From Thermohalobaculum sp951813525 (GTDB lineage Bacteria > Pseudomonadota > Alphaproteobacteria > Rhodobacterales > Rhodobacteraceae): DNA of 64,000 nucleotides. The stretch is taken from the NCBI GenBank assembly GCA_951813525.2, contig CATOTJ020000003.1, positions 868,001 through 932,000 on the forward strand, given 5' to 3'. Of the stretch, positions 44,962 to 53,409 are shown piece after piece. The notes beneath the pieces are model-generated. The model searched no databases. It saw only the letters and a list, made by a program, of their open reading frames with translations, and was not told where the DNA came from. How positions within the stretch are numbered: the first letter of the stretch is position 1; each line of letters begins with the position of its first letter. Both the position numbers and the translations under genes were made by a program.

Positions 44962-45726
44962 CTATCCGGCAGTCCAGCCACCATCGACAAGGTGCGATAT
45001 TCCCGTCACCAATGCGCTGGCATCTGACGCCAGATAGACAACCGGACCCATCACATCTTCCAACTCGCCGAGACGGTCGAGCTTGATCTTACCCATGACC
45101 CAATCGCGCAATTCCGGCCGGTCGAGCGTCACTGCCGACAGCGGGGTCCGGATAAAGGTCGGGCAGATTGTGTTTATCCGAATGTTGTGCGGACCCAACT
45201 CGATTGCAAAGGTCTTGGTAAAGCCCTCAACTCCGTGCTTGGACGCGCAATAGACCGCCCGTTCCTGTCCACCGATAACGCCCATTTGCGACGAGATGTT
45301 AATCAGGGAACCGGGACGGCCCGCTGCGATCAATCCTTTTGCAACGGCCTGGGTCAGGAAATAGGCGCCGCGAAGGTTCAGTGCCATGACTGCGTCGTAG
45401 TCGTCGGGCAGGGTCCCCATTGCCGGGCCGTGCCGGGCATGGCCTGCCGAGTTTACCAGCACCTCGAACGGTCCATTGTCAGCAACCACGGCCTGGGTTG
45501 CTGCGATATCAGCGACGTCCAATACAAGGGGCGTCACTTTGCAGCCTTCTGCATTCAGCGCGTCGGCCAGGGCCTGCAGCTCCGGCTGGCGGCGCGCGGC
45601 GATAGTGGTATCCGCACCGGCTCTCGCGATTGAGACGGCGGCCGCCAAGCCCAGTCCCGACGATGCCCCGGTCACAAGCGCCCGTTTTCCATCCAGGCGA
45701 AAGCCCGGCCCCTTCGGCAAATCCAT
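44962..45726 (-). CDS. Short-chain dehydrogenase/reductase (gluconate/glucose-dehydrogenase-like)
   Basis: 254 residues from ATG 45726, which shares one base with the MaoC stop. Classical SDR: TGASSGLG, NSAGHARHG, NISSQMGVIGGQ and YCASKHGVEGF (Y-x3-K). C-terminal VYLASDASALVTG then GGWTAG is typical. Oxidoreductase on a hydroxyacyl or sugar substrate; the MaoC neighbour suggests an acyl-type substrate. Confidence 0.88.
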   Translation of the reverse strand: MDLPKGPGFRLDGKRALVTGASSGLGLAAAVSIARAGADTTIAARRQPELQALADALNAEGCKVTPLVLDVADIAATQAVVADNGPFEVLVNSAGHARHGPAMGTLPDDYDAVMALNLRGAYFLTQAVAKGLIAAGRPGSLINISSQMGVIGGQERAVYCASKHGVEGFTKTFAIELGPHNIRINTICPTFIRTPLSAVTLDRPELRDWVMGKIKLDRLGELEDVMGPVVYLASDASALVTGISHLVDGGWTAG

Positions 45727-46187
45727 CACGTTGCCTCCGTGTAAGGCAACGGATGGCGGCGCAGACTGATGCCCACAGAACGATAACTCATTACGATTTC
45801 GTCTTTCTGGTTCCGGGTGAAATGATCCCAGGTCACATAGCCCCGGTCACCCCTCGTGGTCGAGGATTTCGCTGCAACAACTTCAAAATCCACAGTCAGC
45901 GTATCCCCGGGGCGAACCGGTAAAATCCAGCGCAGGTCTTCAATCCCAGGCGAGCCGCGAGAGCTTTCAGTCCAGATTTCTGCACCCCGGACAAGATCGA
46001 AAGAAATGACCAGCGTGTGAAACCCGCTGGCGATCAAACCTCCATAGATCGAATCTTTGGCCTGCTCGGGATCGAGGTGGAAGAATTGCTTGTCCCATTC
46101 GCTTGCGAACGCGATGATCTCGGCCTCGTTAAGGCTGCGGCTGGCGGATCGATACCTTTGCCCGCCTTCGAAGTCTTCAAAATACAT
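45726..46187 (-). CDS. MaoC-family dehydratase
   Basis: 153 residues, single hot-dog domain. MaoC/hydratase-2 pattern ASEWDKQFFHLDPEQA with the active Asp/His pair, then the GGLIASGFHT helix. Members hydrate or dehydrate enoyl-CoA-type substrates. Sits between the DinB-like gene and the SDR with one-base overlaps, clearly one operon. Confidence 0.88.
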   Translation of the reverse strand: MYFEDFEGGQRYRSASRSLNEAEIIAFASEWDKQFFHLDPEQAKDSIYGGLIASGFHTLVISFDLVRGAEIWTESSRGSPGIEDLRWILPVRPGDTLTVDFEVVAAKSSTTRGDRGYVTWDHFTRNQKDEIVMSYRSVGISLRRHPLPYTEAT

Positions 46188-46681
46188 CAGGTTCTTCGCT
46201 GATAGTAAAGCAAATCCAAAGGCGGAGCGTCGTAACCCAAAATCGATAAGATCGTGTGGGCCTGGCCTCGATGATGGGTTTGGTGATTGAAGAAGTGTGC
46301 CAGCGCCTCGCGCCGTGGCTGTGTCACAGCGACCGGGTCAGAAACGCGGCGATAGGTAAACTCGGCTTCGATCTCAGCCTCGGTCAGCGACAAGACATAA
46401 CCGCAGATGTCGTGATCGAGCGCGAAACGTCTTGCTTTGAGTTCCGTCAGCATCGAATGGGCAATGTGGTCCAGTGACCAGGGCGGCGGCGAGTCACCGC
46501 GGAAACGCGCCATCCACAAAACATCGGTTACATAAAGATGGTTCAGCGTGCCGTGGAGCGAGCCGAAGAACGCGCCAGTGTCTTTACGATAGGCTTCTTC
46601 ACCTGCATTGACGACTGCGTCGAACAGCCTTTGATTTGCCCAGACGTTATAGGCAGCGAACATCGAGAAATGCGCTTTCAT
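46187..46681 (-). CDS. DinB-family protein
   Basis: 164 residues from ATG 46681 (MKAHFSMFAAYNVWANQRL). Four-helix DinB fold with the metal-binding histidines in HGTLNHLYVTD and FFNHQTHHRGQAHTIL. DinB proteins are metal-dependent, often thiol-S-transferase-like enzymes. First gene of the DinB-MaoC-SDR operon. Confidence 0.88.
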   Translation of the reverse strand: MKAHFSMFAAYNVWANQRLFDAVVNAGEEAYRKDTGAFFGSLHGTLNHLYVTDVLWMARFRGDSPPPWSLDHIAHSMLTELKARRFALDHDICGYVLSLTEAEIEAEFTYRRVSDPVAVTQPRREALAHFFNHQTHHRGQAHTILSILGYDAPPLDLLYYQRRT

Positions 46682-46778
46682 GCGCCCAGGCACCGTGTTA
46701 TTGCGCGGCCCGAACGGCGGGGGCGCTCTGGCCCGGCCATTGCTAATTTAACGTTATGCACAGAAAGAGGAGCCCCCC

Positions 46779-47201
46779 ATGGCTGTATCCCGCACCCTGT
46801 CAATCATTAAGCCCGATGCAACTAACCGCAATCTGACGGGCAAGATCAATGCGAAATTCGAAGACGCCGGTCTGCACATCGTCGCTCAGAAGCGCATTCA
46901 CCTGACAAAATCCCAGGCCGGACAGTTCTATGCGGTCCATGCCGAGCGTCCGTTCTACGACGAATTGTGCACTTTCATGTCCTCGGCACCAGTCGTTGTT
47001 CAGGTATTGGAAGGCGAAGACGCAGTTACGGCAAATCGTACCGTTATGGGCGCAACTAATCCTGCAGAAGCCGATGACGGCACGATCCGAAAGGAATTCG
47101 CGCTGTCGATTGGTGAAAACTCGGTCCATGGCTCGGACTCGGACGAAAACGCAGCGATCGAGATTGCATTTTTCTTTGCCGGAACTGAATTGGTCGGCTG
47201 A
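46779..47201 (+). CDS. ndk: Nucleoside diphosphate kinase
   Basis: 140 residues, complete. N-terminal RTLSIIKPDATNRNL, KRIHLTKSQAG, and the active-site His in NSVHGSDSDENAAIEIAFFF. Balances NTP pools by gamma-phosphate transfer. AGAGGAG-like ribosome site (AGAAAGAGGAG) upstream of ATG 46779. Monocistronic. Confidence 0.97.
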   Translation: MAVSRTLSIIKPDATNRNLTGKINAKFEDAGLHIVAQKRIHLTKSQAGQFYAVHAERPFYDELCTFMSSAPVVVQVLEGEDAVTANRTVMGATNPAEADDGTIRKEFALSIGENSVHGSDSDENAAIEIAFFFAGTELVG

Positions 47202-47420
47202 CCCTGGACCCAGACATCTAGGTTAATTTGAGCTAATCGGCGCCCCGTCGACCTGTACCGCAGGCTCGGGGTGCTGTTGATTCTGATCTAAGCTGGCGCC
47301 GCAAGGCCCCGCGGCGCGGCCGGTTCCGGAATTAACCTGTTGGACAGATTGACGCCCGATGCTACCTTCAGCGGGTATTCAATGACGTTCATTCTACCGA
47401 CAAATCAATGTGGGGGTTCT

Positions 47421-48470
47421 ATGCCAAATTTTGTTTTGACCGACGAGTATGACGAAATCATCGACACGCTGAAAATGAACTCGTTTTCGTCAGACAAGGC
47501 GGATACGGCGCTTCTGACCAAACTGAAAATGGTCCTGAGCAGTGCTGGTCCGGAAGCAACGCACGCAAAGGTTCTGGATGATCTGCGCGATCGATGCGTG
47601 CGCGGCGGCTGGTCGAAATTCTGGGGTGCGAAAAAGGACAAGGAAGCAGAGGGGATTCTTGGTATCGCAGGTGGCGGCTCCAAGAAAAATAAAAAAGCGG
47701 CGGCCCTTAAGACACTGCGCCATCTGCGCCTGTTGAATAAGTTCGGTGCCCAGGATGTCTGGATGCTGCAAACGCCGAAATCTTACTCTGGATGGCCGAT
47801 CGAAGAGATGGACGGTGCATCGAAATCAACGATGAAGACCAAGCTGAATGACATCACCGAATACCACACCAAGAAAGAAATCCGGGATCTTGCGGCAGCG
47901 ACGGTGAACGCAATTGCCTGGGCACAAAAGGCTGCGGTCGCCTGTTCATCCGCCAAGCTTGGGGACGATTTGGTCAAACGTTGGTTTGCCGATGAAGATG
48001 ATCATGGTGAAAGCCGACTGACGGAAATCAGAAAAGAACTTTCACGCGGCTATCAGTCGATCGCATCCGGCGCAACATCCGGAAAGCTGATCCTTTCGGA
48101 ACTGCCGACGGTTCGCGGACAATCGCACGAACAATCCGAGGCCGTCGTTGCCAAAGCCGAGCGGATAAATGTGATCTACATCGAAAGCGATTTTTTCGGC
48201 AATCAGAATACATTGACTGGCATGACGAATTGGGCGCGCATTTTGATCCACGAATTGTCCCATCGCATGTTGAAAACCGACGACGTCGAAACCCATGGAA
48301 ACCCGCGATATGCGTGGCATCCGCGCGGAATCGGTCCGATGAAGGGGTCCTACTCCACGGCGCAGGCGATGAAGAACGCCGACAACTGGGGTTGGTTTGC
48401 ATGCGATGCCGCCGGGCAACTTTCGCAAAAGAACCGCAACGACGCGCTGCTAAGGCCCGGGATCACGTGA
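47421..48470 (+). CDS. M35-type (aspzincin-like) metallopeptidase
   Basis: 349 residues from ATG 47421 (GGGGG about 7 bases upstream); in-frame alternatives at 47382 and a TTG at 47340 exist. The C-terminal domain has the zinc motif HELSH (about residue 278), a following TDD that can give the Asp ligand of aspzincins, and then YAWHPRG and MKNADNWGWFA, as in lysine-specific metallo-endopeptidases. The N-terminal 200 residues are helical, Lys-rich and unrecognised. No signal peptide, so export by a specialised system, or an intracellular role, is possible. Coupled by GTGA to the next small gene. Confidence 0.7.
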   Translation: MPNFVLTDEYDEIIDTLKMNSFSSDKADTALLTKLKMVLSSAGPEATHAKVLDDLRDRCVRGGWSKFWGAKKDKEAEGILGIAGGGSKKNKKAAALKTLRHLRLLNKFGAQDVWMLQTPKSYSGWPIEEMDGASKSTMKTKLNDITEYHTKKEIRDLAAATVNAIAWAQKAAVACSSAKLGDDLVKRWFADEDDHGESRLTEIRKELSRGYQSIASGATSGKLILSELPTVRGQSHEQSEAVVAKAERINVIYIESDFFGNQNTLTGMTNWARILIHELSHRMLKTDDVETHGNPRYAWHPRGIGPMKGSYSTAQAMKNADNWGWFACDAAGQLSQKNRNDALLRPGIT

Positions 48471-48898
48471 GCATGCGTGCACTCTCCTGCGTCCTTGCAG
48501 TTTTCGCCGGGATCGGATGCGCGGCCGCGGATGGATCAAGCGGCAAGGAAAAGAAGGAGACCTCTCGGATGGAACTTTCCGGAAGCCGAAAGCCGCCGCC
48601 AACAGTTGCCCCGGTAGAGATCGGCGGCGTTCGTTTTGAACAGGTCATGGATACGACCGGCATCGAAACAGACGACCATCGCGGCTGGATGCGGGCGACC
48701 GACATATCGGCAGGCCAGGTTCTGTGGACCCGCCAGATCTATCGCTCCAAGTCACATGATCAACTCGAGGCGAGTTCCGGTCTGGTCTATTTCTCGCACA
48801 TGTCAGTCGGACCCGACGGCGCGATCATCGTCGAGAATGAAAGCGGCGCGCGTTTCTCGGTCGATGGGGCTACCGGCGACGCGACACCGCTAAACTAG
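48467..48898 (+). CDS. Small exported protein paired with the metallopeptidase
   Basis: About 143 residues from the GTG overlapping the previous stop (or ATG 48473). Signal peptide MRALSCVLAVFAGIGC followed by AAADG; the Cys could be lipidated but the lipobox is imperfect. The mature part is hydrophilic and beta-rich, with no family recognised. The tight coupling to a peptidase gene suggests an inhibitor, immunity or cofactor role (inference). Confidence 0.6.
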   Translation: MSMRALSCVLAVFAGIGCAAADGSSGKEKKETSRMELSGSRKPPPTVAPVEIGGVRFEQVMDTTGIETDDHRGWMRATDISAGQVLWTRQIYRSKSHDQLEASSGLVYFSHMSVGPDGAIIVENESGARFSVDGATGDATPLN

Positions 48899-48969
48899 GC
48901 GAGGCTCCAGCCTAAAATCGCAGTCGATAACTTTTGCGAACCCTGCTCAATCGGGCGGCGCGAAAACGC

Positions 48970-48986
48970 GCCCGCCTGCGGGCTTT
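48970..48986 (+). terminator. Possible terminator after the peptidase pair
   Basis: GCCCGC-CT-GCGGGC followed by TTT, about 70 bp after the small exported-protein gene. The stem is short and the loop tight, so support is moderate. Confidence 0.4.
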
Positions 48987-49103
48987 GATCAAGCGTATCC
49001 CGTCAAATCGAAACCCGGGCTCAATGGCGTTTACCTAAATTCGAGACGGTTTCTAAACGATCCTAGCGTAAAGCTTTCTGCGAGAGCGACACGCGGGGGC
49101 GTG

Positions 49104-50429
49104 ATGGGAATTTCTGAGTTGGACGTGGGGCTTGCGCCACGCAAACGGTCCGTCGCGCCACCGGCGTTGACGTCGATCCAGGACACCGGGTTGGAACCGG
49201 GGTTTCTGGTCGATCTGTTGTTGAAGACCGTCTATCGGATGGGTCTTGAACAGCCTGGAGAGATCGCCAAGACGATGAAACTGCCTGTTGGCGTCGTCAA
49301 CAAGCTGATCGAAAATGCCCAATCGAAACACCTGATCGAAACCTTGGGGCAACTCGGTGCCAGTCTCACAGCCGAAATGCGCTATGCCTTGACCACGAAG
49401 GGGCGGGAGTGGGCCTTGGAGGCATTGGCGCAGAACGAATGGTTCGGCCCTGCCCCTGTCACTTTGGACCAATTCGCAGCGCAGATGGAACGTCAGTCCA
49501 TTCGTCGGGAAACATTAACTAGGCCGAAGTTGGAGAGAGTGTTCTCCGAGCTAACACTGTCCGAGGATTTGATGGTCAAGCTGGGCCCAGCGGCGAACTC
49601 GGCGGCGTCGGTTCTGCTCTACGGCCCACCCGGAAACGGAAAATCGACGATTGCCGAAGCAATCTGCAAAGGGTTCGGCGGCGCCGTCTATTTTCCGCAT
49701 GCCCTGGTCGTCGACAAGCAAATCATCACCGTCTACGATCCCACAGTTCATTCGCCGTCCATGTCGGGCGGCGAGCGCACCGGCGACCATGCATTGCGGC
49801 GCGAAACCAGCTACGACCAGCGCTATGTCTGCTGTCGCCGCCCGTCCGTAATCACAGGCGGCGAGTTGACGCTGGATCGGCTGGATCTGGCCCTGAACAC
49901 CGTCAGCCGGATCTACGAATCACCGATGCAGTTAAAGGCCGCGGGCGGAATTCTGGTCATCGACGATTTCGGCCGCCAGCAACAAAGCCCGCAGGCGTTG
50001 ATCAACCGGATGATCATCCCACTGGAAAACGGGCGCGATTACTTGGCACTGGAGACGGGACGAAAGTTCGAGTTGCCCTTCGATGCCCTGGTCGTGTTCT
50101 CAACCAATATCGCCCCGAAATCGTTGGTCGACGATGCGGCGCTGCGCCGGCTGCGTTTTAAGATCCTGATTGACCGCCCCGACCTGCAGACCTTTCTTCA
50201 GATCTTCCACAACGCGGCACAAAAATTCGGATTATCCCTGACCGAGGACGTTCTTGTGTTTGTCCTTTCCGAACTCTACGAGACGACAGAAGGTGCCGAG
50301 TTTGCCGGGTTCCATCCCCGGTTTTTGATTGATCAGGTTCGCGCGATCTCTGCTTTCGAAGATGTCGAGACCGAGTTGCGACCTGATTTTCTGCGCCGGG
50401 CGTGGGAAAATCTTTTCACTGCGGAGTAG
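49104..50429 (+). CDS. AAA ATPase with N-terminal winged-helix-like region
   Basis: 441 residues from ATG 49104. Residues about 30-130 form helices resembling a winged helix (LVDLLLKTVYRMGLEQ then EIAKTMKLPVGVVNKLIE). The ATPase core has Walker A YGPPGNGKST (about 173), Walker B GILVIDDFGRQ, and sensor-1-like VVFSTNIAP followed by an RRLRFKI arginine-finger region. Substrate unknown. It overlaps the end of the TfoX-domain gene by 14 bp in convergent orientation. Confidence 0.82.
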   Translation: MGISELDVGLAPRKRSVAPPALTSIQDTGLEPGFLVDLLLKTVYRMGLEQPGEIAKTMKLPVGVVNKLIENAQSKHLIETLGQLGASLTAEMRYALTTKGREWALEALAQNEWFGPAPVTLDQFAAQMERQSIRRETLTRPKLERVFSELTLSEDLMVKLGPAANSAASVLLYGPPGNGKSTIAEAICKGFGGAVYFPHALVVDKQIITVYDPTVHSPSMSGGERTGDHALRRETSYDQRYVCCRRPSVITGGELTLDRLDLALNTVSRIYESPMQLKAAGGILVIDDFGRQQQSPQALINRMIIPLENGRDYLALETGRKFELPFDALVVFSTNIAPKSLVDDAALRRLRFKILIDRPDLQTFLQIFHNAAQKFGLSLTEDVLVFVLSELYETTEGAEFAGFHPRFLIDQVRAISAFEDVETELRPDFLRRAWENLFTAE

Positions 50430-50754
50430 TGGCTTTGGCAACGACCCCGATACGGTTCAACTCGGCTTCAAGCGCGGCATCCCCGCTTTGCGATTGCGCT
50501 ACGATCTCGTCGAACCGGGTTCGAAGACCGGTCTTCTCGTCCACAGCCAGATCGTTCCATGGACGGCCCTGCAAGCCCAAGACCAAAACATAGTATCCGA
50601 TGAAATGCGGCCGTGTTCCAGCAGCGAGCAATCGGCGATAGGCGGCGTCCGCCCCCAATGCACGCACTTCGTCGGCGCTGTGAATACCGGTCTTGGCAAA
50701 CATTTCAACCGAACGCGGCCCAAGATTGCGGATTGCCGAAACAGGCTCACTCAT
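50416..50754 (-). CDS. Stand-alone TfoX C-terminal domain protein
   Basis: 112 residues from ATG 50754, which overlaps the purN stop (ATGA). The segment IRNLGPRSVEMFAKTGIHSADEVRALGADAAYRRLL reads as the helix-hairpin-helix TfoX_C domain; the N-terminal half of TfoX/Sxy is absent. In Gammaproteobacteria full TfoX regulates competence. As the third gene after purM-purN the role here is unknown. Confidence 0.78.
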   Translation of the reverse strand: MSEPVSAIRNLGPRSVEMFAKTGIHSADEVRALGADAAYRRLLAAGTRPHFIGYYVLVLGLQGRPWNDLAVDEKTGLRTRFDEIVAQSQSGDAALEAELNRIGVVAKATTPQ

Positions 50755-51368
50755 GTCCCGAACAACGCAATCGGTTCTGCCCGCGCCCGGTCGGGATCGG
50801 CGGCGAAGGCCCGCAGCACCATCGGGTAAAGCTTGTGCTCCTGCGCCAACACACGGGCAGCGAGGGTTTCGGAGGTGTCGCCCGCGACAACCGGTACCGC
50901 GGCCTGCCCCAGGATCGGACCGGCATCGAGATCGGCAACGACCTCGTGCACGGTGCAACCATGGATCGCACACCCCGACGCCAAGGCGCGGTTATGCGTG
51001 TCCAGCCCCTTGAAAGACGGCAGCAAGGACGGGTGGATATTCAACAACCGCCCGGCCCAAGCGGTTGGAAACGCTGGGTCATGTATGCGCATGAACCCGG
51101 CCTCTGCGATCAGATCAACGCCGGCCGCGCGCATGGCTCGGTCGATCTTTGCGTCAAAGGCAGCGCGATCGCCTTGGAACGGCCGATGGTCGATCACTTC
51201 CGTCGTCACTCGAAGCGCGCGGGCTTTGGCCAGCCCGCCTGCGTCCGCACTGTTCGAAATTGCCAACGCCGGTTCAGCAGGGTGATCTGCCTCCGCCATG
51301 TCGCGGATCAGGGCCTCCATATTCGAGCCACCACCCGAAATCAGGAACCCGACCCGCATTTTCGTCAT
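50751..51368 (-). CDS. purN: Phosphoribosylglycinamide formyltransferase
   Basis: 205 residues. Transfers a formyl group from 10-formyl-THF to GAR in purine synthesis. ISGGGSNMEAL at the N-terminus, the catalytic NIHPSLLPSFKG (Asn, His) and the C-terminal Asp in ADLDAGPILGQ. The start overlaps the purM stop (ATGA). Confidence 0.96.
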   Translation of the reverse strand: MTKMRVGFLISGGGSNMEALIRDMAEADHPAEPALAISNSADAGGLAKARALRVTTEVIDHRPFQGDRAAFDAKIDRAMRAAGVDLIAEAGFMRIHDPAFPTAWAGRLLNIHPSLLPSFKGLDTHNRALASGCAIHGCTVHEVVADLDAGPILGQAAVPVVAGDTSETLAARVLAQEHKLYPMVLRAFAADPDRARAEPIALFGT

Positions 51369-52411
51369 GCGAGCGTGCCGTGGATCGAAAGTGCAGGGCC
51401 ATCGGCGCCGATTATTCCCAAACGATAGACGGTTTCGCCCGCAGCTTCCAACCCGGCAACAATCCTGTCGGCCACATCTGCGGCAACAACAACGACCATG
51501 CCGATCCCGCAGTTGAATGTTTTCAACGCCTCATCCTGCGCCAATCCGGATTGAGCGATCAGCCAGCCAAAGACAGGCGGCAGGTCCCAATTGAGATCAA
51601 CGCTCGCCGATACGCCTTGCGGCAGAACCCGGGGCACATTCTCAGTCAACCCGCCGCCGGTGATATGGGCCAATCCCTTGACCCCGCCGGATCGGATCGC
51701 CTCCAGCAACGGTTTCACATAGATCCGGGTCGGTGCCAGCAAGGCCTCGCCAAGCGGGCTATCGGCAAAGGGCGCTTGTGCAGTCCAGTCCAGCCCCGCG
51801 TCCGAGACGATGCGGCGCACCAAGGAATATCCGTTCGAATGAACCCCAGCCGAGGCAAGCCCCAACAATAAATCGCCCGGCACAATCTCGCGAGGCAGCA
51901 CCTGTCCGCGCTCCATCGCGCCGACAGCGAATCCGGCCAGGTCGAAATCCCCGTCAGCATACATACCTGGCATCTCGGCCGTCTCGCCGCCGATCAAAGC
52001 ACAGCCAGCACGGCGGCATCCCTCGGCGATACCTTCAACAACGCGGGCGCCGTGATCGACGCTCAACCGTCCAGTGGCGAAGTAGTCCAGAAAGAACAGC
52101 GGTTCTGCGCCCTGGCAAACCAGATCGTTAACGCACATCGCAACCAAGTCGATTCCAACCGTATCAACCCGCCCGGTGTCGATCGCAATTCGCAGCTTGG
52201 TCCCGACTCCATCGGTCGCAGCAACCAGAATCGGGTCCTGGTATCCTGCCGCCTTAAGGTCGAACAATGCGCCGAACCCACCCAATGCATCCGCCACACC
52301 TGACCTCACAGTCGACGCTGCTGCAGGTTTGATCCGCTCGACCAATGCATTGCCAGTCTCAATATCTACTCCGGCATCGGCATAGGTCAACGAATTGGGA
52401 CGATCGGACAT
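51365..52411 (-). CDS. purM: Phosphoribosylformylglycinamidine cyclo-ligase
   Basis: 348 residues from ATG 52411, with AAGGAGA just upstream. AIR synthetase: SLTYADAGVDIETGN, ATDGVGTKLRIA, the GGETAEMPGMY loop and CGIGMVVVV near the end. First gene of purM-purN-tfoX-like. An IS66 element begins 157 bp upstream and separates it from the sequence that used to precede it, so its expression may now depend on a promoter in the short remaining leader or in the element. Confidence 0.96.
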   Translation of the reverse strand: MSDRPNSLTYADAGVDIETGNALVERIKPAAASTVRSGVADALGGFGALFDLKAAGYQDPILVAATDGVGTKLRIAIDTGRVDTVGIDLVAMCVNDLVCQGAEPLFFLDYFATGRLSVDHGARVVEGIAEGCRRAGCALIGGETAEMPGMYADGDFDLAGFAVGAMERGQVLPREIVPGDLLLGLASAGVHSNGYSLVRRIVSDAGLDWTAQAPFADSPLGEALLAPTRIYVKPLLEAIRSGGVKGLAHITGGGLTENVPRVLPQGVSASVDLNWDLPPVFGWLIAQSGLAQDEALKTFNCGIGMVVVVAADVADRIVAGLEAAGETVYRLGIIGADGPALSIHGTLA

Positions 52412-52557
52412 GGGCAGTCTCCTTGCCACGTGAAATAGCGGCGCCCACCCAAAGGCGCAATGCAGTTGCCGCCCATATAGGTCGAACAGTACCAATTGCC
52501 GCCGGTCTCCCGGCAATAGATACAAACTCTTCCACCCAGAATCATATGTTTGGACAT
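52387..52557 (-). CDS. Possible small cysteine-rich peptide gene upstream of purM
   Basis: A 56-codon frame starting at ATG 52557 and ending inside the first codons of purM in another frame. It encodes six Cys in pairs: VCIYC, NWYC, GGNC and CPC. Before the IS66 insertion the frame continued upstream, with further ATG codons. The regular Cys spacing is more than chance would usually give, but no ribosome site is obvious now. Too short to recognise. Confidence 0.35.
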   Translation of the reverse strand: MSKHMILGGRVCIYCRETGGNWYCSTYMGGNCIAPLGGRRYFTWQGDCPCPIVPIR

Positions 52558-52559
52558 CA

Positions 52560-52567
52560 GATCCAGC
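52560..52567. repeat. Target-site duplication, left copy (GATCCAGC)
   Basis: Identical to the eight bases at 54959-54966, directly outside the IS66 ends. Eight base pairs is the normal duplication for this family. Confidence 0.95.
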
Positions 52568-52594
52568 GTAACCGTCCGGCGTCCCCGCTCTGAC
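52568..52594 (+). repeat. Left terminal inverted repeat of IS66 element
   Basis: 27-base end starting GTAACC; core CCGTCCGG and GCTCTG shared with the right end. Confidence 0.85.
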
Positions 52595-52613
52595 GCGTCG
52601 CGCTAATGGGAGA

Positions 52614-52642
52614 TAATGTCCATTAGGAACAAGTGGACATTA
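52614..52642. repeat. Inverted repeat in the tnpA leader
   Basis: TAATGTCCA (52614-52622) and TGGACATTA (52634-52642), nine perfect pairs with an 11-base loop, just before tnpA. It could be an operator or translation-control hairpin. Confidence 0.55.
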
Positions 52643-52653
52643 GCGGGTCTCGA

Positions 52654-53004
52654 ATGGCGAAGCGACGGCGGCGCAGGAACTGGAGCGACGATGAGAAGCG
52701 GATGATCTGCGCGCAAACGCGGTTTCCGGGTGTCTCGGTCAGTCAGGTCGCTCGGCGTTACGATGTGAATGCCAATCAGGTTTTCAACTGGCTGAAAGAT
52801 CCCCAGTTTGCAGCGTCGCCGAAAGTCGATGATGTTGCCCGGTTCTTGCCTGTCGAGGTTGTCGAGCCTGTTCAGCCGCCACCGTCGTCCGGCGCCGCAT
52901 GCCGTGAGATGCTGATCGAACTGGTGAGTGGCCACCGGCTGACGATCAGCGGCTCCTATGATCCCACCGCTCTGGCTGCATTGATCCGGAAGCTGTCCGC
53001 GTGA
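52654..53004 (+). CDS. tnpA: IS66 accessory protein TnpA
   Basis: 116 residues from ATG 52654 (MAKRRRRRNWSDDEK). Small DNA-binding protein of the IS66 family with a helix-turn-helix (PGVSVSQVARRYDVNANQVFNWL) resembling transposase Orf8. A GTG at 52633 is an alternative start. Stop overlaps tnpB (ATGA-like GTGA). Confidence 0.92.
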   Translation: MAKRRRRRNWSDDEKRMICAQTRFPGVSVSQVARRYDVNANQVFNWLKDPQFAASPKVDDVARFLPVEVVEPVQPPPSSGAACREMLIELVSGHRLTISGSYDPTALAALIRKLSA

Positions 53005-53372
53005 TCCCGGTACCGGCGCAAACGAAGGTCTGGCTCTCTGCCGGTGTCACGGACATGCGCAAAGGGTTCAACGGACTGTCGGCGCTGGCCGAGAATGTTT
53101 TGGCGGAAGATCCGTTCTCCGGGCATCTGTTTGTGTTCCGGGGCAGGCGCGGTGATCTGATTAAAGTCATTTGGTGGGACGGTCAGGGCGGATGCCTGTT
53201 TTCCAAGCGCCTGGAAAAAGGCCGCTTCGTGTGGCCCTCACCGGCAGATGGGAAGGTATCGGTCACGTCAGCACAGTTGGCGATGCTGCTGGAAGGCATC
53301 GACTGGCGCATGCCCAAGCGAACCTGGAGGCCGTTGACGACAGGCATTTTATCAACAAATCCAGCGCCATAG
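53001..53372 (+). CDS. tnpB: IS66 accessory protein TnpB
   Basis: 123 residues from the GTG at 53001. Typical TnpB wording: VWLSAGVTDMRKGFNGL, FVFRGRRGDLIKVIWWDGQG and LEKGRFVWP, ending GIDWRMPKRTWRP. Required for transposition of IS66 elements; biochemical role unsettled. Confidence 0.95.
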   Translation: MIPVPAQTKVWLSAGVTDMRKGFNGLSALAENVLAEDPFSGHLFVFRGRRGDLIKVIWWDGQGGCLFSKRLEKGRFVWPSPADGKVSVTSAQLAMLLEGIDWRMPKRTWRPLTTGILSTNPAP

Positions 53373-53409
53373 GATTCACATTGGCATCCGGGCGCGGTAT
53401 AAGCCCGCC

